The notes below the pieces were generated by a model. The model saw nothing but the letters and a program-made list of their open reading frames with translations, had not been told where the DNA came from and did not search any database. Shown piece after piece: positions 60,638 through 64,000 of a stretch of DNA of 64,000 nt. The stretch comes from Kibdelosporangium philippinense (GTDB lineage: Bacteria > Actinomycetota > Actinomycetes > Mycobacteriales > Pseudonocardiaceae), in the NCBI RefSeq assembly GCF_021390435.2, contig NZ_JAJVCN010000002.1:496001-560000 (forward strand), in the 5' to 3' direction. The first letter of the stretch is position 1. Each line of letters starts with the position of its first letter. A program made the position numbers and the translations under genes.

Positions 60638-61681
60638 ATGAGTGTCGCGGTGCAGGCAACTCCCGATGAGCGTTTGGTCAAGCCGAATCTCTGGGACCGC
60701 CTTGTGGTTCGGCCGGAGATCGGTGCGCTGCTCGGGGCGTTGCTCGTCTTCATCTTCTTCTCGGTCGTCGCCGGTCAGTTCCTCAGCCCGCTCGGGGTGG
60801 CGAACTGGCTGGACGACGCGTCAACGCTGGGAATCATGGCGGTCGCGGTCGCGATGCTGATGATCGGCGGCGAGTTCGACCTCTCCGCTGGCGTGATGAC
60901 GGCGTCGACCGCGCTGGTCACCGCGATCTTCGCGACGCAGCTCGGGCTGAACGTGTGGTTCGCGCTCATCCTGTCGCTGATCTTCGCCCTGGCTGTTGGG
61001 GCGATCAACGGCTGGCTGGTGATGCGGACCGGACTGCCGAGCTTCATTGTGACCCTCGGTACTTTCCTTGCCCTGCAAGGATTGAACCTTGGTGTCACGC
61101 GGCTCATCACCGGAACCGTGCAGGTTTCCGGAATGCGGTCGACCGATGGTTACGAGTCCGCGGGAATGCTGTTCGCCTCGACCATCAACATCGGTGGCAC
61201 GGACTTCCAGGTTTCGATCCTCTGGTGGATCCTGTTCGCCGTGATCGCCGCGTGGGTTCTGGTTCGCACCCGGTTCGGCAACTGGACGTTCGCGGTCGGT
61301 GGCTCGTCGCTCAGCTCGCGGGCGGTCGGTGTTCCGGTGGTGCGCACGAAGATCATGCTGTTCATGACGACCGCGTTCGCCGCGTGGATCGTTGGCTCGA
61401 TCAACATCCTGCGCAACGCCAGTGTGCAGGCAAACCAGGGCATCGGGCTGGAATTCCAGTACATCATCGCCGCGGTGATCGGCGGCTGCCTGCTGACCGG
61501 TGGCTTCGGGTCCGCGGTCGGCGCGGCGATCGGTGCGCTGATCTTCGGCATGGCGCGGCAGGGAATCGTCTACGCACAGTGGAACAGTGACTGGTTCATG
61601 CTGTTCCTCGGCATCATGCTGCTGGCCGCGGTGCTGGTGAACAACACCTTCCGGCGGCGCGCGGAAAGGGTGCGGCGATGA
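60638..61681 (+). CDS. sugar/cyclitol ABC transporter permease (CUT2)
   Basis: 347 residues from ATG 60638; the frame is open to 60608. There are eight to ten membrane spans and the family motifs DDASTLGIMAVAVAMLMIGGEFDLSAGVM, INGWLVMRTGLPSFIVTLGTFLALQGLN and GGCLLTGGFGSAVGAAIGALIFG, as in RbsC-like permeases. It is the membrane channel for the upstream binding lipoprotein. Its stop overlaps the ATPase start (ATGA). Confidence 0.92.
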   Translation: MSVAVQATPDERLVKPNLWDRLVVRPEIGALLGALLVFIFFSVVAGQFLSPLGVANWLDDASTLGIMAVAVAMLMIGGEFDLSAGVMTASTALVTAIFATQLGLNVWFALILSLIFALAVGAINGWLVMRTGLPSFIVTLGTFLALQGLNLGVTRLITGTVQVSGMRSTDGYESAGMLFASTINIGGTDFQVSILWWILFAVIAAWVLVRTRFGNWTFAVGGSSLSSRAVGVPVVRTKIMLFMTTAFAAWIVGSINILRNASVQANQGIGLEFQYIIAAVIGGCLLTGGFGSAVGAAIGALIFGMARQGIVYAQWNSDWFMLFLGIMLLAAVLVNNTFRRRAERVRR

Positions 61682-62457
61682 CATCCCTGATCGAGGTCAA
61701 CGACATCGGCAAGACCTACGGCAGCGTCATCGCATTGGCCGATGTGTCCACTGTGGTCAATGCCGGTGAGGTCACGTGCGTCCTCGGTGACAACGGCGCC
61801 GGGAAGTCAACGCTGATCAAGATTCTGGCCGGAGTGCACCAGTACGACAAAGGCCAGTTGTTGGTCGAGGGCGAGGAAGTTCGGTTCTCCTCGCCGCGTG
61901 AGGCGCTCGATCGCGGGATCGCGACGGTGTACCAGGACCTGGCAGTGGTTCCGCTGATGAGTGTGTGGCGGAACTTCTACCTCGGTTCCGAACCCACGGT
62001 CGGGTGGGGCCCGTTCCGGCGGCTTGACCGCAAGAAGGGCCGTGACACCACCAAGACCGCGTTGGCCGAGATGGGTATCGACCTGCGTGACGTGGAACAG
62101 CCGGTGGGCACGTTGTCCGGCGGTGAACGGCAATGCGTGGCGATCGCGCGTGCTGTCCACTTTGGAGCGAAGGTACTCATTCTCGACGAGCCGACGGCTG
62201 CTCTTGGCGTGAAGCAGGCCGGTGTCGTGCTGCGGTACGTCGCCCAAGCCCGTGATCGCGGGCTCGGAGTCGTGCTGATCACGCACAACCCGCACCACGC
62301 CTACCCAGTCGGTGACCGGTTCCTGCTGCTCAAGCGCGGCCGGAGCCTTGGGTCGTTCGACAAGGGCGACATCACCATTGAGGAGCTCACCCGGCAGATG
62401 GCCGGTGGGGCCGAGCTTGAGGCCTTGGAACACGAACTCAGGGCGGTAGAGAAGTGA
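61678..62457 (+). CDS. sugar/cyclitol ABC transporter ATPase (single-domain CUT2)
   Basis: 259 residues. Walker A LGDNGAGKST, Q-loop VYQDLAVVP, signature LSGGERQ, Walker B LILDEPTAALG and switch histidine LITHNPHH are all intact. Only one nucleotide-binding domain is present, unlike RbsA/XylG-type proteins with two, so it must act as a homodimer, as in FrcA-like systems. It overlaps both neighbours by four bases, showing tight coupling with the permease and with iolC. Confidence 0.92.
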   Translation: MTSLIEVNDIGKTYGSVIALADVSTVVNAGEVTCVLGDNGAGKSTLIKILAGVHQYDKGQLLVEGEEVRFSSPREALDRGIATVYQDLAVVPLMSVWRNFYLGSEPTVGWGPFRRLDRKKGRDTTKTALAEMGIDLRDVEQPVGTLSGGERQCVAIARAVHFGAKVLILDEPTAALGVKQAGVVLRYVAQARDRGLGVVLITHNPHHAYPVGDRFLLLKRGRSLGSFDKGDITIEELTRQMAGGAELEALEHELRAVEK

Positions 62458-63383
62458 CACTTGAGGCTCTGACGATTGGCCGGGTCGGGGTGGACCTCTA
62501 CCCCGAGCAGAGCGGTGTTCCGCTGGCCAAGGTGCAGACCTTCGCCAAGTCGCTCGGCGGCACCGCGACCAACGTCGCGGTCGCCGCCGCGCGGCTCGGC
62601 CGCGAGACCGCCGTTCTGACCAAGGTGGGTCCGGACGGGTTCGGCGACTACGTCCGCGATGCGTTGACAGAGTTCGGAGTTTCGCCGGCGTACGTTGGTA
62701 CGTCGCCGGACTTGCTGACGCCCGTGGTGTTCTGCGCGCTGGACCCGCCCGAGGACCCGCCGCTTTTGTTCTACCGCTTGCCGACCGCGCCCGACCTCAC
62801 GCTGACCGCCGAGGACGTGCCGTGGGATGTCGTGTCGGAAGTTCCTGTGCTGTGGGTGACCGGGACGGGCGTGAGCACCGAACCGGCGCGCGGCACCCAG
62901 CGCAAGATCCTGGAGACGAGGGGCCGTCGGGATCACACCGTGCTGGACATGGACTACCGGCCGATGTTCTGGTCCGATGTGGACGCTGCGCGGGAGCAGA
63001 TCTCGTGGATGCTCGACCACGTAACGGTCGCGGTCGGCAACCGTACTGAGGCCGAGGTCGCGGTCGGCACGTCCGACCCGGACGAGGCCGCGCGCCGGAT
63101 CCTCGATCGCGGTGTGTCGCTCGTGATGATCAAGAAAGGTGCCGAGGGTGTGCTGGTCGCGACCTCGGAGGGGTCGTGGACCGTGCCGCCGCATCCGATC
63201 AAGGTCGTCTGCGGGCTCGGCGCCGGTGACGCGTTCGGCGGCGCTGTGATCCACGGTCTGCTCGAAGGCTGGGAGCCCGTGGAAATCGCCGAGTACGCCA
63301 ACGTCGCGGGAGCCATCGTCGCAGGTCGGCTGGCATGTGCCGACGCGATGCCTGCCCAGAACGAGATCGAGGAGCGCCTGTAA
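62454..63383 (+). CDS. iolC: 5-dehydro-2-deoxygluconokinase (PfkB family)
   Basis: 309 residues from GTG 62454. The N-terminus LTIGRVGVDLYPEQSGVPLAKVQTFAKSLGGTATNVAVAAARLG is diagnostic for IolC. The PfkB C-terminal motif CGLGAGDAFGGAVIHGL carries the catalytic base Asp and the anion hole. It phosphorylates 5-dehydro-2-deoxygluconate, the fourth-stage step of inositol breakdown. A complete pathway also needs IolD and IolB, which are not in the window and may follow to the right. Confidence 0.94.
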   Translation: MTLEALTIGRVGVDLYPEQSGVPLAKVQTFAKSLGGTATNVAVAAARLGRETAVLTKVGPDGFGDYVRDALTEFGVSPAYVGTSPDLLTPVVFCALDPPEDPPLLFYRLPTAPDLTLTAEDVPWDVVSEVPVLWVTGTGVSTEPARGTQRKILETRGRRDHTVLDMDYRPMFWSDVDAAREQISWMLDHVTVAVGNRTEAEVAVGTSDPDEAARRILDRGVSLVMIKKGAEGVLVATSEGSWTVPPHPIKVVCGLGAGDAFGGAVIHGLLEGWEPVEIAEYANVAGAIVAGRLACADAMPAQNEIEERL

Positions 63384-63385
63384 AG

Positions 63386-64000
63386 GTGATCACTGACAAG
63401 CAGTGGGCAGACCTACTGCACACGCGTGCGAATAATCCACAGGCTGTGCATAAGCTGTATACAACTCGTGCACGACGTGCATCTCTGTTGACAGACCAAG
63501 GCACGATGTTCTTGGTCGCGGCCGACCACACGGCCCGTGGCGCGATGGGTGTGCCTGGCGACCCGAATGCCATGGTCAACCGCCGCTCGCTGCTGGAACG
63601 CCTGCTCATCGCCCTGGAGAACCCTGCTGTCGACGGAGTGCTCGGCACCCCGGACATCGTCGAGGAGCTCCTGCTTCTCGGCGCCCTGCAGCACAAGATC
63701 GTCATCGGCTCGATGAACCGCGGCGGCCTGGCCGGGGCCGACTGGGAGATCGACGACCGGTTCACCGCGTACACCGCGTCCGCCATCGCTGAGCTGGGCC
63801 TTGACGGCGGCAAGATGCTGCTGAGGATCGTCGACAACGACGCCGGGACGGTTCCGACGCTGCAGGCCTGCGCCGACGCGGTCACCGAGCTGGCCTCCCG
63901 AAACCTCATGGCGATGGTCGAGCCGCTGCCGTACCGCCGGATCCACGGCAAACTTCAGCTGCTCAAGGACGGCCCATCGCTGGCTCGTGCGACGACTGTG
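63386..64000 (+). CDS. Cgl0158-family (beta/alpha)8-barrel aldolase-like protein, cut by window end
   Basis: 205 residues are visible from GTG 63386, two bases after the iolC stop with AAAGG upstream; the frame has no stop before the window ends. The stretch TMFLVAADHTARGAMG and later GVLGTPDIVEELLLLGAL and KIVIGSMNRGGLAGADWEIDD match a family found in actinobacterial inositol operons (Cgl0158), related to class I aldolases of the DeoC/LacD type. It probably cleaves the phosphorylated product of IolC in place of IolJ. The active-site lysine was not assigned. Confidence 0.85.
   Translation, partial: MITDKQWADLLHTRANNPQAVHKLYTTRARRASLLTDQGTMFLVAADHTARGAMGVPGDPNAMVNRRSLLERLLIALENPAVDGVLGTPDIVEELLLLGALQHKIVIGSMNRGGLAGADWEIDDRFTAYTASAIAELGLDGGKMLLRIVDNDAGTVPTLQACADAVTELASRNLMAMVEPLPYRRIHGKLQLLKDGPSLARATTV

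Overview
The window is a gene-dense, GC-rich piece of an actinomycete chromosome. GTG and TTG starts are frequent and almost no intergenic stretch exceeds 250 bp. EspG/PPE-type secretion genes, a sterol-carrier-like gene beside purF, a DUF5937-ArsR regulator and the PurS/PurQ/PurL arrangement all suggest Pseudonocardiales (Pseudonocardiaceae-like). This placement is inferred from gene content; no rRNA or tRNA gene was recognised. No gene-free stretch exceeds 300 bases; the longest gaps (about 200-250 bp at 28727-28942, 31633-31884 and 60436-60637) are described with their neighbours.

Layout. (1) 1-9.7 kb: the 3' end of purB, a MOSC protein, a perfect 5 x 22-bp tandem repeat, a secreted M14 carboxypeptidase, an ABC ATPase/permease pair, a DUF62 SAM hydrolase, a translationally coupled heterodimeric ABC exporter whose two ATPase domains have decayed in complementary ways, and purC. 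(2) 9.8-24.8 kb: a DUF2334 protein, a metallo-beta-lactamase-fold hydrolase with a DUF5937/ArsR regulator divergent from an MFS-aldehyde dehydrogenase pair, a frameshifted beta-propeller gene, a class II Fic protein, an insertion sequence sitting inside a terminator-like hairpin, purSQL, an epimerase-like protein and a GMC oxidoreductase. (3) 24.8-37.5 kb: a membrane-anchored pentapeptide protein, an aldo/keto reductase divergent from a LysR regulator, a GH25 lysozyme divergent from a PAS-GGDEF-EAL protein, an orphan type VII secretion module (SseB-like, PE-like, PPE, EspG, sterol carrier), purF and purM. (4) 37.5-54.9 kb: a mobile-element hotspot. An IS630-type element has cut a two-domain secreted protease inside its signal peptide. 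Two near-identical 883-bp IS5-like copies lie in inverted orientation around GntR, YCII, SigJ-like sigma, a CitAB-type two-component system, tctCBA and a virginiamycin B lyase homologue. Two tandem secreted S33 peptidases follow. (5) 54.9-64 kb: a myo-inositol-type catabolic locus with a LacI regulator and mmsA/iolA reading left, and iolG, an IolE-like isomerase, a CUT2 sugar ABC transporter, iolC and a Cgl0158-type aldolase reading right from two tandem LacI operators.

Functional themes. Seven de novo purine genes (purB, C, S, Q, L, F, M) are spread over 37 kb as separate transcription units with unrelated genes between them. The tct genes probably form a citrate/tricarboxylate uptake system under the adjacent two-component regulator. 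The right end imports a cyclitol and degrades it through the IolG, IolE, IolC and MmsA steps. A family of hairpins sharing the outer stem CTCGTGAGTG and the core GTTAGAAC follows three genes and shows compensatory changes.
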